Origin: UBA7803 sp041395905
GTDB lineage: Bacteria > Pseudomonadota > Gammaproteobacteria > Pseudomonadales > Azotimanducaceae
Direction: 5' to 3'
DNA length: 64,000 nucleotides
NCBI GenBank assembly: GCA_041395905.1
Contig: JAWKZP010000011.1
Span: 107,784-171,783, forward strand
Shown: one piece after another, positions 1 to 8,870 of the stretch
Layout: each line of letters begins with the position of its first letter
How positions within the stretch are numbered: the stretch's first letter is position 1
Notes under the pieces: generated by a model
Told to the model about the DNA's origin: nothing
What the model saw: only the letters and a program-made list of their open reading frames with translations
The model's database searches: none
Position numbers and translations under genes: made by a program

Positions 1-657
1 ATCGGGGTGATTGTTCTGCTCGCTGACGTGGCCCACTACCACCTGAAGATCAGGGTGCGCAAGCTCGGCCAGGAAGGCGGCCGCCTGCCGGTTCGACAGA
101 TGCCCGTGATCGCCGGCAATGCGCCGCTTCACCGATTCCGGGTAGCGGCCGCGCATGAGCATGTCGACGTCGTGATTGCTCTCCATCATCAGGCCCGTGC
201 AGCCGCTGTACTGCTGAACGACGTAGGGCGTGACGTGACCGAGATCGGAAACCACGCCGATGCGCACGTCGTCGTAGCTGAACACGAACTGGGTGGGCTC
301 GCGGGCGTCGTGGGGCACGATTACGGGCTGCACGCTGACCTTGCCGATGGCAAAGGCATCGTGGCTGTCGATGGCGCGGCCCACCAGATCCACCGGCGTC
401 GCCTTGAGCGTGCCCCAGGACGCGAACACGGGCACCGCGTACCTGTGGGCCAGAGCGGCGACGCCGCCCGCGTGATCGGAGTGCTCGTGCGTCACCAGGA
501 TGGCGCTGAGGTCGCCGGCGCGCACGTCCAGGCGTGCGAGGCGTTGTTCCGCCTGTTTGAGCGTGAAGCCGCAATCGACCAGGATCAGCTCTCCGCCCAG
601 CTCCACCAGCGTGCCGTTGCCGCGGCTGCCGCTGCCGAGCGAGGCGAAACCCGTCAA
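1..657 (-). CDS. MBL-fold metallo-hydrolase (YycJ/WalJ-like), C-terminus beyond window edge
   Basis: Metallo-beta-lactamase-fold hydrolase with 219 codons visible; the C-terminus lies beyond base 1. The N-terminus reads LTGFASLGSGSRGNGTLVE, the usual opening of YycJ-type hydrolases, followed by the metal-binding motif THEHSDHAGG near residues 55-65. The start is inferred to be TTG at 657, overlapping the bamC stop as TTGA, because the family-specific N-terminus begins exactly there. It is third in a dapA-bamC-hydrolase unit and is probably translationally coupled to bamC. The family is thought to be zinc-dependent, with a nuclease or phosphodiesterase role suggested; the substrate cannot be read from the sequence. 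Confidence 0.85.
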   Translation of the reverse strand, partial: MTGFASLGSGSRGNGTLVELGGELILVDCGFTLKQAEQRLARLDVRAGDLSAILVTHEHSDHAGGVAALAHRYAVPVFASWGTLKATPVDLVGRAIDSHDAFAIGKVSVQPVIVPHDAREPTQFVFSYDDVRIGVVSDLGHVTPYVVQQYSGCTGLMMESNHDVDMLMRGRYPESVKRRIAGDHGHLSNRQAAAFLAELAHPDLQVVVGHVSEQNNHPD

Positions 658-1763
658 GCCGCGTACTCGCGAAGCAGCACCAGCACCTGCTGGGCAAAGT
701 CCCGGTCGAGCGGCTTGCCTTCTGCGTCGTCGGCGTAAACCTCGTAGGTTCCGTCGGAGGCCTTTGCGAGCCGCAGCTGCAGCTCCCGGTAATCGTCGTC
801 ACCGAAACTGAACAGACGCCGGAAAAAGCCGGGTTTCTTGGCGTCTTCCACTTCCAGGTTCTCTGGAATGTTGATCTTGTAGATGCCGGTGCTCTCGTCG
901 CTGTCGTCGATCTCGATCGAGGCGCGCAGCAGCGATTGCCCGATGGTCGCCCACGCCCGCTCGTAATCGAGGCGCAGCCGCAGCACCGGTTCGCCCTGGG
1001 CATCGCGGTCGAGGTAGGACTTCACCTGACTGCCGATGTCCTGGGCCACCATGGACACGGTCTGCTCGGAGACCTTCGCCGCGATGTAGGCGCCGAGCTC
1101 GCTCAAGAGCTCCTGCTCGGCCTGACTCAGGTGCGAGGGCGTTGCGTTGAGGTCGATCAGATCGTCCGGGCCCGGGGCCGCGAAGGTGTCGTTCTCATGG
1201 CGGATGTGCACCTCCGAGGTGCGCTCGCGCAGCCCCTGCTCCACCCGGATGCGGAACCGGTCGCGGCCCGTGGTGATGCCCGCTGCCTCGCGGCTGTCGC
1301 GCAGCACCAGGCGCACGACGTCACGGTAGTTCTGATTGCCTATGGTGAGCCATTCGGTATCCAGGCGTCCTTCGCCGGGCCGTTCGCGGCTGACCGGCAC
1401 GCCGTTGTCGGCCAGGAACTGCTTGACCTTGGGCCATACCGAGGTGGGCGGTTCGGGCACCACCAGCCAGCGCCGCTCGCCGAGACGCTGAATGCGGACC
1501 TCGTCGCGGTTGTCGTTGGCGTAGATGGCGTCCGGCTGCGGCGGTCGGCCCGGAAAGTACTCGGGCCGCATGGGTTCCGAGATCTTCGGCACCGGGAACG
1601 GATCCTGCACCCGGTCGGCTTCGAGATCGGCCGGGATCTCCAGCGGCGGGTTGTCCTTCACCGTGATGTAGTCATCGCTGCGGTCGACGAAGATGCCCTT
1701 GTCGTCCGAAAGCCAGGAACATCCCGCGAGCAGCAGGATCAGCGGCCAGAGCCTTCGCAGCAT
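654..1763 (-). CDS. bamC: Outer membrane assembly lipoprotein BamC
   Basis: A 369-residue lipoprotein subunit of the BAM complex, which folds beta-barrel proteins into the outer membrane. The start MLRRLWPLILLLAGCSW is a lipoprotein signal with lipobox LAGC. It is followed by the unstructured segment that normally contacts BamD and by two helix-grip-like domains (roughly 90-210 and 230-365). ATG overlaps the dapA stop (TAATG), and dapA-bamC is a conserved gammaproteobacterial order. In E. coli purC follows; here an MBL-fold hydrolase does. Length is close to E. coli BamC (344 aa). Identification rests on lipobox, length, charge pattern and synteny. Confidence 0.9.
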   Translation of the reverse strand: MLRRLWPLILLLAGCSWLSDDKGIFVDRSDDYITVKDNPPLEIPADLEADRVQDPFPVPKISEPMRPEYFPGRPPQPDAIYANDNRDEVRIQRLGERRWLVVPEPPTSVWPKVKQFLADNGVPVSRERPGEGRLDTEWLTIGNQNYRDVVRLVLRDSREAAGITTGRDRFRIRVEQGLRERTSEVHIRHENDTFAAPGPDDLIDLNATPSHLSQAEQELLSELGAYIAAKVSEQTVSMVAQDIGSQVKSYLDRDAQGEPVLRLRLDYERAWATIGQSLLRASIEIDDSDESTGIYKINIPENLEVEDAKKPGFFRRLFSFGDDDYRELQLRLAKASDGTYEVYADDAEGKPLDRDFAQQVLVLLREYAA

Positions 1764-2638
1764 TACAACGCTCCCACGGCCTTGAGCCTGGCGCGCAGCT
1801 CCGCCCGGTGATTTTCGGAAAGCTCGATCAGCGGCAGCCGGATCCCGCGATCGATGCGGCCCATCTCGTAGAGCGCCCACTTGGTCGGTTGCGGGCTGGA
1901 TTCGACAAACAGGATCTCGTGCAGAGGCTGCAGACGGGCGTCGAGCTCGGCGGCGCGCTGCGTGTCGCCCCGCAGGAACGCGTTGCAGAAATCGGCCATC
2001 AGGCGCGGCACCACGTTGGCCGTCACCGAGATGGTACCCACCGCGCCGAGCCGCATCATCTTCAGCGTCAGCGCGTCTTCGCCGGAAAGCACGAAGAAAT
2101 CCTCGGGAACCAGGTCCCGGATCTGAGTCACCCGTGCCGGGTCGCCGCTCGCCTCCTTGATCCCGACGATCCGGGGCAGCGCCGCCAGGCGCCCCACGGT
2201 GTCCGGTTTCAGATCGCAGGCCGTGCGCGCCGGCACGTTGTAGAGCACCAGCGGGATGTCGCTCGCCTCGTGCACCGCCTGATAGTGACGGAACAACCCT
2301 TCCTGCGTCGGCCGGTTGTAGTACGGGGTCACCAGCAGGCACGCGTCCGCACCTACCTCGCTCGCTTCGAGGGTCTGATGGATCGCCTCCGAGGTGGAGT
2401 TCGAGCCGGTGCCCGCGATCACCGGTATGCGCCCGTTCACGACACGCACGGTACGCGCGATGACTTCCAGGTGTTCCGGTGTGTCGAGCGTTGCCGATTC
2501 GCCGGTGGTGCCCATGGGCACGATACCGTGGGTCCCTTCCTGCACGTGCCACTCGACGAGCGCGTCCAGCGCCTCCCAGTCGAGGGCGCCGTCCGCTTTC
2601 ATCGGGGTAACGAGGGCGACGATGCTTCCCCTCAACAT
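1763..2638 (-). CDS. dapA: 4-hydroxy-tetrahydrodipicolinate synthase
   Basis: Condenses pyruvate with aspartate semialdehyde, the first committed step of diaminopimelate and lysine synthesis, in the cytoplasm. The product is a 291-residue TIM barrel. With the ATG at 2638 the active-site residues fall exactly on E. coli numbering: Thr44-Thr45 in GTTGES, Tyr133 in YNVP and the Schiff-base Lys161 in GIKEA. That is why this ATG is preferred to a TTG six codons upstream. Its stop overlaps the bamC ATG, so the two are probably coupled. Sixty bases separate it from the permease gene upstream on the same strand. Confidence 0.97.
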   Translation of the reverse strand: MLRGSIVALVTPMKADGALDWEALDALVEWHVQEGTHGIVPMGTTGESATLDTPEHLEVIARTVRVVNGRIPVIAGTGSNSTSEAIHQTLEASEVGADACLLVTPYYNRPTQEGLFRHYQAVHEASDIPLVLYNVPARTACDLKPDTVGRLAALPRIVGIKEASGDPARVTQIRDLVPEDFFVLSGEDALTLKMMRLGAVGTISVTANVVPRLMADFCNAFLRGDTQRAAELDARLQPLHEILFVESSPQPTKWALYEMGRIDRGIRLPLIELSENHRAELRARLKAVGAL

Positions 2639-2698
2639 GAACGGACCAGTCAGCAAAAACCGCGCAATGGTACTTGAGCCCTCGCGGGCTCCACAACC

Positions 2699-3829
2699 TC
2701 AGGCACTGCTCCGGCCGCTGTTGTCCGACGTGCCCGCGGACGCCGCGGCCATCGACTCCGGTTCGCCATCACCCGCCTGCTGCCGCGGCCAGGCGTTGTA
2801 GATGGCTTTGACCAGCGTCGCCAGGGGGATCGCGAAGAACACGCCCCATACGCCCCAGAGACCACCGAACACCAGAATCGCCAGAATGATGGTGATGGGA
2901 TGCAGGTCGTTCGCCTCGGAGAACAGCACCGGCACCAGCGCGTTGCCGTCCAGCGCCTGAATGATGCCGTAGGCCAGCATGATGTTGGCGAAGTCCCAGG
3001 ACCATCCGAACTGAATCACCCCCGCCAACGCCACGGGAATGGTCACCACCGCGGCGCCGACGAACGGGATCAGCACCGACAGGCCCACGATCATGCCGAG
3101 CAGGGCCGAGTACTGCAGGCCCAGGATCGTGAAGGTGACGTAGGTGACGCTGCCGACGATCAGGATCTCGATGAACTTGCCGCGCACGTAGTTGGCGAGC
3201 TGCACGTTCATTTCCGCGCCGACGCGGTTGAGCAGCGGCCGCTCCTGCGGCAGCAGGGACAGGAACCAGTGCATGAGCTGGTCGCGATCCTTGAGAAAGA
3301 AGAACACCGAGATCGGCACCAGCACCAGATAGATGAGCAGGCCCACCAGCGACGGCACGTTCGACACCAGCGTCTCCACTGCCGCGCCGCTGAGATTGCC
3401 CACCTGGTTCGTACCCGCCGAGATCCACTGATCCACCTGAGCCTGAGTGACGAAATCGGGAAAGCGCTCGGTGAGATCGCGGCCGACCTCGCGAACCCGC
3501 ATCATCACGTTCGGCAGCGCCCCGATCAGGGCCCGCAGCTGCTGCCAGAGCAGCGGCACCACGAACAGCGACAGCGTGATCATGCCCACCACGAACACCA
3601 GGAAGGTGGTGTACACGGCCACGGCCTGAGGCAGATGCCAGCTGACCAGACGCTTGACCAGACCCTGCAGCAGAAAGGCGAGCACCAGACCGGTGAGCAC
3701 CGGTGCCAGCACCCCGCCGAGCACGAACAGCACGAGAAAGCCGGAGACCAGGAATACCACCAGATAGATGGCTTCCTCGTGCGAGAAATACTGGTTGATC
3801 CAGCCGCCGATGACTTCGAGAAAGCGCAT
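2699..3829 (-). CDS. AI-2E/PerM-family membrane permease
   Basis: A 376-residue inner-membrane protein of the AI-2E transporter family (PF01594; PerM/YdiK/TqsA type). It has several hydrophobic helices, including a long pair at about 25-80, a conserved central soluble stretch (residues 100-160), and the C-terminal half with GLSVLIPFVGAAVVTIPVAL. ATG at 3829 overlaps the tusA stop as TGATG, so translation is probably coupled. A perM homologue next to bepA is also the E. coli arrangement, which supports a PerM assignment. The transported substrate is unknown; autoinducer export should not be assumed from the family name. Confidence 0.88.
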   Translation of the reverse strand: MRFLEVIGGWINQYFSHEEAIYLVVFLVSGFLVLFVLGGVLAPVLTGLVLAFLLQGLVKRLVSWHLPQAVAVYTTFLVFVVGMITLSLFVVPLLWQQLRALIGALPNVMMRVREVGRDLTERFPDFVTQAQVDQWISAGTNQVGNLSGAAVETLVSNVPSLVGLLIYLVLVPISVFFFLKDRDQLMHWFLSLLPQERPLLNRVGAEMNVQLANYVRGKFIEILIVGSVTYVTFTILGLQYSALLGMIVGLSVLIPFVGAAVVTIPVALAGVIQFGWSWDFANIMLAYGIIQALDGNALVPVLFSEANDLHPITIILAILVFGGLWGVWGVFFAIPLATLVKAIYNAWPRQQAGDGEPESMAAASAGTSDNSGRSSA

Positions 3830-4074
3830 CAGGCGGACTTCTTGCGCAACAGGTAGACGTAGATGTCGCCTTCCCGGCGCGACTCCAGCAACGCGTTGCC
3901 GCTCTGCTGAGCGAACAGCTCGAAGTCGCGCACCGAACCGGGATCCGTGGCCCGCACCCGCAGCAGCGCCGCCGGCGGCAGCTCGTTGAGCGCCTTCTTG
4001 GCCTTGAGCAGCGGCATCGGGCATTTGAGCCCGCACAGGTCGAGCTCGATTTCGGGGTGTTCAGCGTCGTTCAT
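3829..4074 (-). CDS. tusA: TusA-family sulfurtransferase (SirA-like)
   Basis: An 81-residue sulfur carrier. The signature CGLKCPMPLLKAKKAL contains the CPxP motif whose first Cys carries the persulfide in TusA. TusA feeds sulfur to TusBCD for 2-thiouridine in tRNA and to other sulfur-trafficking routes. The gene ends in TGATG shared with the permease ATG. It is divergent from bepA with an 81-base gap that must hold both promoters. A YeeE/YedE permease of the kind that works with TusA-like partners is encoded about 9 kb away. Symbol assigned by family; paralogues such as YedF and YeeD share the motif. Confidence 0.85.
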   Translation of the reverse strand: MNDAEHPEIELDLCGLKCPMPLLKAKKALNELPPAALLRVRATDPGSVRDFELFAQQSGNALLESRREGDIYVYLLRKKSA

Positions 4075-4155
4075 TTACACAGTGCTCCGGGCACCAGGTG
4101 ACAGTCTGCGCGATCATAGCCTATTGAACTTTTGCCGGTCTTTTCCGGTCCCAGT

Positions 4156-5667
4156 ATGATGAAAACCGTGATCGGACGCTTGTCGAAAGGTTGGACCGGA
4201 GGCTGGCCGGGCGCGCTGCGCCTCGGCGCGGCCGGCGCGTTGCTGATCGTGGCGGGCGCGCTGCTGATCGCCGCAGACGACGCCAGGGCTGCCGACGTGA
4301 GCGAAGACCTGCCGGTGCTCGGGGACGCGTCCTCGAGCCTCATTTCGCCGGAAATGGAACGCCAGATCGGCAGCGAGTTCCTCAAGCAGCTGCACGCGAG
4401 CCTGCCGACCATCGACGACCCCATTCTCAAGTACTGGGTCGGCGTCAATCTCGCCGACCTCGTGCAGCACTCCCAGCTGCGCGACAGCCTGCTGCAGGTG
4501 GTACTGATCGACAACCCCGAAATCAATGCCTTCGCGGCACCAGGCGGGGTGGTCGGCATCAACCTGGGGCTCATGCTGTATGCCGAGGACGTCAATGAGT
4601 ACTCCTCGGTGCTGGCGCACGAGCTCGCCCACCTCAGCCAGCGGCACTTCGCCCGCGGTGTCGAGGAGCAGCGTGCCCAGACCCTGCCGACGCTGGCGTC
4701 CATGATCGCGGCCATCGCCATCGGCGTCATGGGCGGCGGCGATGCCGGCATCGCGGCGATGTCGGCCGCGCAGGCGGCGTCCCAGTCGAGCCAGCTGCGC
4801 TACAGCCGCACGCGCGAGCAGGAAGCCGACCGGATCGGCCTGAATACCCTGGTGCGCGCCGGCCTGGATCCCAACGGCATGTCGCGCATGTTCGAGCGGA
4901 TGCAGCGCGCCTACCGCTACAGCAGCCGGCCGCCGGAGTTTCTGCTGACGCACCCGTTGTCCGAATCCCGGGTGGCGGACGCCCGGCTGCAGGCCCAGGA
5001 GTACCCGGCGCGCAGCTATCCGGACTCGCTCGACTATGCGTTGATGCGCACGCGCGCCATCGTTCACTACGCCGACTCGCCCCAGGCGGCGGTCAAGCGA
5101 TTCAGCAAGGAAGTGGAAGACCATCCGGATTCCGAGGCGGCGCGCTACGGCCTTGCCATCGCCCTCTCCAAGGCCGGCGAGCACACCGAGGCGGTGGCGC
5201 TCGCCGACCAGCTGTTCAGCAAAACGCCGGAAAAGATCCTCTACATCGCCGCCTACGGCGACATCCTCACGGCCGCGGGCAAGTACGACCAGGCGGAAAA
5301 ACTGCTGTCGCATCATCTGGCCATCAACCCGGACAACCCTGCGCTGGCCATGGTCTACGCCGATGCCCTCACGAAATCCGGCCAGTACCGCGAGGCCCAG
5401 GCGGTGCTGGAACGGCAGTCCAAGGTCAACGGCAACGACGTGGACGTCTGGTACGACCTCGCCGAGGTTTCCGGTCAGGCGGGGGACATCATCGGCGTGC
5501 ACCGCGCCCGCGCCGAGTACTTCGCGCTGCACGGCGCCTATCAGCAGGCGATTCAGCATCTGGAGTATGCGCGCCGCCTGGTGAGCCGGGCCGACACCCA
5601 GCTGCTGGCGCGCCTGGATCAACGCCTTTACGACCTGCGCACGGCCCTGCGGGAGGCGCGCTCCTGA
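4156..5667 (+). CDS. bepA: Periplasmic M48 metalloprotease/chaperone BepA (YfgC-like), TPR C-terminus
   Basis: Zinc protease and chaperone that degrades or helps assemble LptD and other BAM substrates in the periplasm. From the ATG pair at 4156 the 503-residue product has a signal peptide (to about residue 45), an M48 domain with HELAH and the downstream EQEADRIG glutamate ligand, and TPR-like repeats from about 300 to the end. Length is near E. coli BepA (487 aa). An upstream in-frame TTG at 4132 is less likely. Divergent from tusA-permease, and placed near bamC, an envelope-assembly partner. Convergent with nadA, ten bases apart. Confidence 0.92.
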   Translation: MMKTVIGRLSKGWTGGWPGALRLGAAGALLIVAGALLIAADDARAADVSEDLPVLGDASSSLISPEMERQIGSEFLKQLHASLPTIDDPILKYWVGVNLADLVQHSQLRDSLLQVVLIDNPEINAFAAPGGVVGINLGLMLYAEDVNEYSSVLAHELAHLSQRHFARGVEEQRAQTLPTLASMIAAIAIGVMGGGDAGIAAMSAAQAASQSSQLRYSRTREQEADRIGLNTLVRAGLDPNGMSRMFERMQRAYRYSSRPPEFLLTHPLSESRVADARLQAQEYPARSYPDSLDYALMRTRAIVHYADSPQAAVKRFSKEVEDHPDSEAARYGLAIALSKAGEHTEAVALADQLFSKTPEKILYIAAYGDILTAAGKYDQAEKLLSHHLAINPDNPALAMVYADALTKSGQYREAQAVLERQSKVNGNDVDVWYDLAEVSGQAGDIIGVHRARAEYFALHGAYQQAIQHLEYARRLVSRADTQLLARLDQRLYDLRTALREARS

Positions 5668-5676
5668 CGCCCGATC

Positions 5677-6726
5677 TCAGGGCTTGAAATCGAGCATCCG
5701 CTGCAGCGGAATCATGGCGCGACGCCCGGTCTCCGGATCCACGACGATCTCGTTGGCAGCCATGGCTGCCTCGTCGCGCAGGCACAGCGCCAGCTGCTTG
5801 AGCTCGTTCATCGCCATCCACGGACAGTGGGCACAGCTGCGGCAGGTGGCGCCCTGCCCGGCCGTTGGCGCCTCGATGAAGCGCTTGTCGGGGTTGCGCT
5901 GACGCAGCTTGTGGAAGATGCCGCGGTCGGTGGCGACGATGAATACCTTGTTCGGCAGCTCGGAGGCGGCTCGGATGATCTGACTGGTGGAGCCCACGGC
6001 GTCGGCGATGTCGATCACGGCGGCGGGCGATTCCGGGTGCACCAGCACCCCGGCGTCGGGATACAGGGCTTTCAGGTCGAACAGGGCCTTGGCCTTGAAC
6101 TCCTCGTGCACCACGCAGGCGCCGTTCCACAGCAGCATGTCGGCGCCCGTCTGCGTCTGGATGTAGTGGCCCAGGTGCTTGTCCGGCGCCCACAGTACCT
6201 TCTCGCCCTGAGCGTGCAGCCGTTCGACGATGGGCAGCGCCACGCTGCTGGTAACGACCCAGTCCGACAACGCCTTCACCCGCGCGGAGGTGTTGGCGTA
6301 CACCACCACCTTGCGATCCGGGTGTTCGCGGCAGAACGCCTCGAACTCGTCCGGCGGACAGCCCAGGTCCAGCGAGCACTCGGCCTCCAGGGTGGGCATG
6401 ACCACGCGCTTCTCGGGCGACAGGATCTTGGCCGTCTCACCCATGAAGCGAACACCCGCCACCACCAGCGTATCCGCCGCGTGGTTCTTGCCGAAGCGGG
6501 CCATTTCCAGGGAATCGGCGACGCAGCCACCGGTTTCCTCGGCCAGGTCCTGCACGTCGGCATCGACGTAATAGTGCGCCACCAGCACCGCGCCGCGCGC
6601 TTCCAGCAGCGACTTGATCTCCTTGCGCAGCGCCACCTTCTCCATCGGGTCGAGGTGCTCGGGATGGACGATGGGCACCTGCTCCGCGGCGAGCGTGTGG
6701 TCTGGTATCTTGGTCTGGGCGGTCAT
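5677..6726 (-). CDS. nadA: Quinolinate synthase A
   Basis: A 349-residue [4Fe-4S] enzyme that condenses iminoaspartate with dihydroxyacetone phosphate to give quinolinate in NAD synthesis. The cluster-ligand regions are all present: CSLDLGCP in domain 1, NGACVVHEEF in domain 2 and CRSCAHCPWM in domain 3. The motifs AHYYVDADVQDLAE near the N-terminus and MGETAKIL are typical. Length matches the proteobacterial family. It stands alone on the minus strand, convergent with bepA. Only 82 bases separate it from the divergent GST-like gene. Confidence 0.97.
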   Translation of the reverse strand: MTAQTKIPDHTLAAEQVPIVHPEHLDPMEKVALRKEIKSLLEARGAVLVAHYYVDADVQDLAEETGGCVADSLEMARFGKNHAADTLVVAGVRFMGETAKILSPEKRVVMPTLEAECSLDLGCPPDEFEAFCREHPDRKVVVYANTSARVKALSDWVVTSSVALPIVERLHAQGEKVLWAPDKHLGHYIQTQTGADMLLWNGACVVHEEFKAKALFDLKALYPDAGVLVHPESPAAVIDIADAVGSTSQIIRAASELPNKVFIVATDRGIFHKLRQRNPDKRFIEAPTAGQGATCRSCAHCPWMAMNELKQLALCLRDEAAMAANEIVVDPETGRRAMIPLQRMLDFKP

Positions 6727-6808
6727 GTCGTGAGGATACTCTCTCCGCTCGGGGCGTCACAATCTCGTCACAGTGCAGACTATCTGGGGCGACGGGGAAG
6801 ATATTTCA

Positions 6809-7411
6809 ATGTTCAGACTCTTCGAAATGGCGGATTCGGGCAATTGCTACAAGGTGCGCCTGCTGCTCAACCAGCTGGACATCGCCTACGAGCGCGTGCC
6901 GACCGACATCCTCCAGGGCGAGTCCCGGACAGACGCGTTCCTGGCGCTCAACCCGAACGGCAAGGTGCCGTTGCTCATCCTGCCCGATGGCCGCCCACTG
7001 GCGGAGTCCAACGCGATGCTCTGCTATCTGGCGACCGGCACACCAATGCTGCCGGATGATTCCTACCTGCGCGCGCTGACCCTGCAATGGCTGTTCTTCG
7101 AGCAGTACAGCCACGAACCCTTCATCGCCACCAACCGTTTCTGGATCCACATCCTCAAGGATCCGCAGGGACACGCTGCCCAGATTGCCGAGCGCCACCC
7201 GCGCGGCGTGGCAGCCCTCGGCGTGATGGAGCGGCACCTGAGCGAGCGGCGGTTTTTCGTCGACGACCGCTACGGCATCGCCGACATCGCCCTGTACGCG
7301 TACAGCCACGTCGCTCACGAGGGCGGCTACGATCTGAAGGCTTTCCCCAACCTGCGCGCCTGGCTGGCGCGGGTTGCGGCGCAGCCACGGCACATCCCCA
7401 TACACGCCTGA
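6809..7411 (+). CDS. Glutathione S-transferase family protein
   Basis: A 200-residue GST. The thioredoxin-like N-terminal domain has DSGNCYKVRLLL in the catalytic-residue area, NPNGKVPLLI with the cis-proline, and LAESNAML for the gamma-glutamyl binding site. The all-alpha C-terminal domain contains GIADIALYAYSHVA. ATG at 6809 is preceded by GGGGAAG at suitable spacing; longer in-frame starts lack one. It lies six bases before the glutathione-synthetase-like ATP-grasp gene, so the two may form a thiol-related unit. Substrate unknown. Confidence 0.9.
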   Translation: MFRLFEMADSGNCYKVRLLLNQLDIAYERVPTDILQGESRTDAFLALNPNGKVPLLILPDGRPLAESNAMLCYLATGTPMLPDDSYLRALTLQWLFFEQYSHEPFIATNRFWIHILKDPQGHAAQIAERHPRGVAALGVMERHLSERRFFVDDRYGIADIALYAYSHVAHEGGYDLKAFPNLRAWLARVAAQPRHIPIHA

Positions 7412-7417
7412 ACCGCC

Positions 7418-8287
7418 ATGCCCGAGATCGTGTTTCTGCTGGGGGACGTGACCCTGGCCCGCAACGACAATCACCAGCGGCTGCCGGCGGCCTTTGCCGA
7501 GGCGGGCTGGTCGGTGACGAGCAGCAGCCACGAGCAGCTGCGGCTCAGCGCGGGTACGGTTTGCATCGGCACACGGGCGGCACAGAGCTACGATCTCGTC
7601 TGGCCCCTGGGCTTCGGCCGCATGCGAACCTTCTTCGACCGCATGCAGCTGCTGCATCGACTCGACCAGCGCCGGCTGGTGGTGCCGGCAGACGCGTTCA
7701 TTTACCTGCACGCAAAGTACGCCTGGTGCGAGCTGATGCCGGAGACCCACGCCAGCAGCGACTACGAGGTGCTGCGCGCCGTGCTGGACCGGGGCGGCGA
7801 CTGGGTAGCCAAGCCCACTGCCGGCAGCTACGGCCGCGACGTGGAGCGCATCCGGGCCGATGACCGGGGCGAGACGGTGCTGCGCCGCCTCACCGGCGGC
7901 GACGAGCCCTGCTATTGCATCCTGCAGCGATACGTTCCCGAGATCGAACGGGGCGAGAAGCGGGTGCTGGTAGCGGGCGGGCAGCTGATCGGCAGCTACC
8001 TGCGCCTGCCGGGCGCGGACTTCCGCACCAACCTGGCCATCGGCGGAGAACCCCGCCCTACCCGTTTGAGCGCCGCCGAACGCGAGCTTGCAGAGCGCGT
8101 CGCCGCAGAACTGGCAGCACTGCGCATCGGCTTTGCGGCCGTAGACATGGCCTACCCGTACCTGATGGAAGTGAATCTGGCGAATCCGGGCGGGCTCGCG
8201 ACGCTGGAGTCGCTCTACGGTGTCGATCCGACCCCCCGCGCAGTGGCCGCGATCTGCGCGGCGCTGGAGTCAGTGCGGTCGCTCTGA
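7418..8287 (+). CDS. ATP-grasp protein resembling glutathione synthetase (GshB/RimK superfamily)
   Basis: A 289-residue ATP-grasp ligase. An N-terminal pre-ATP-grasp domain (about 1-115) precedes the grasp fold with WVAKPTAGSYGRDV (phosphate/glycine loop), ILQRYVPEIERGEKRVLV (very like the GshB segment that ends in DKRIL) and the metal-binding YLMEVNLANPGG near residue 245-255. It is somewhat shorter than E. coli GshB (316 aa) and diverged, so it could be a GshB paralogue joining another acyl-amino pair. It follows the GST-like gene by six bases. Its last 18 bases overlap the convergent small gene. Confidence 0.75.
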   Translation: MPEIVFLLGDVTLARNDNHQRLPAAFAEAGWSVTSSSHEQLRLSAGTVCIGTRAAQSYDLVWPLGFGRMRTFFDRMQLLHRLDQRRLVVPADAFIYLHAKYAWCELMPETHASSDYEVLRAVLDRGGDWVAKPTAGSYGRDVERIRADDRGETVLRRLTGGDEPCYCILQRYVPEIERGEKRVLVAGGQLIGSYLRLPGADFRTNLAIGGEPRPTRLSAAERELAERVAAELAALRIGFAAVDMAYPYLMEVNLANPGGLATLESLYGVDPTPRAVAAICAALESVRSL

Positions 8288-8572
8288 GTTCGCAGCGCGC
8301 TCGGCCAGGATCAGACGCTGCAGCTCTTCCAGAGCGTCCTGGCGCTCGTCCAGGCTGCGGATGTGCCAGCGGATGATTTCCTGACGGTTCGGGTGCCCGG
8401 ACTGGCGGTAGGTCTCCAGCGACTCCTTGAGGCGCTCGATCTCGCGCTGCAGCAGCTCGATCACGTCGTCCAGCGAACGATTGAGCTGATCCTCCATGGC
8501 ACGCGCCGGGCCTGCGGAAACCGGTACCAGGCGTGGCTTGTCTGCTCCGTCGTGTCCTGAAGAATCGCTCAC
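8270..8572 (-). CDS. Small coiled-coil hypothetical protein
   Basis: A 100-residue charged protein with no family I recognise. Residues 25-95 are strongly helical and heptad-like (LNRSLDDVIELLQREIERL, then LDERQDALEELQRLILAERA), suggesting a coiled-coil dimer; no signal peptide or membrane segment. The 3' end overlaps the convergent ATP-grasp gene by 18 bases. It is divergent from the SDR operon with a 298-base gap. Reality is supported by its protein-like composition and normal codon pattern; function unknown. Confidence 0.6.
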   Translation of the reverse strand: MSDSSGHDGADKPRLVPVSAGPARAMEDQLNRSLDDVIELLQREIERLKESLETYRQSGHPNRQEIIRWHIRSLDERQDALEELQRLILAERAANSERPH

Positions 8573-8870
8573 TGAATCGTCCTGCGGCGTTGGTTGCGAG
8601 GTGTACCCCCAAGCATAGGCGAGAACCGCGCCGCTTCCGGCCGGCCTCGCTGCCGGTTGCCCGGAATCGAACGCCCATCACAGCGCCCGGGCGACGGCGC
8701 TTGCGTTTGCTGCCTCGAATCGTAGACTGCTTCGTTGCCCGAAGTACCGAGTATACGGTCCGGGGGAGGACAGAAATCAACCCTCGATTGCCCGCCGCCA
8801 GTGGCCCTGCGCCGCAGCCGGCGGCAGTGACGTTCTTCGTCACGCGAGAACCAGCAGAAAGGAGATCGTT

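Noticed and set aside
4132..4155. TTG start upstream of bepA ATG
   Set aside because: ATG at 4156 gives a normal signal peptide; TTG adds eight residues with no support.
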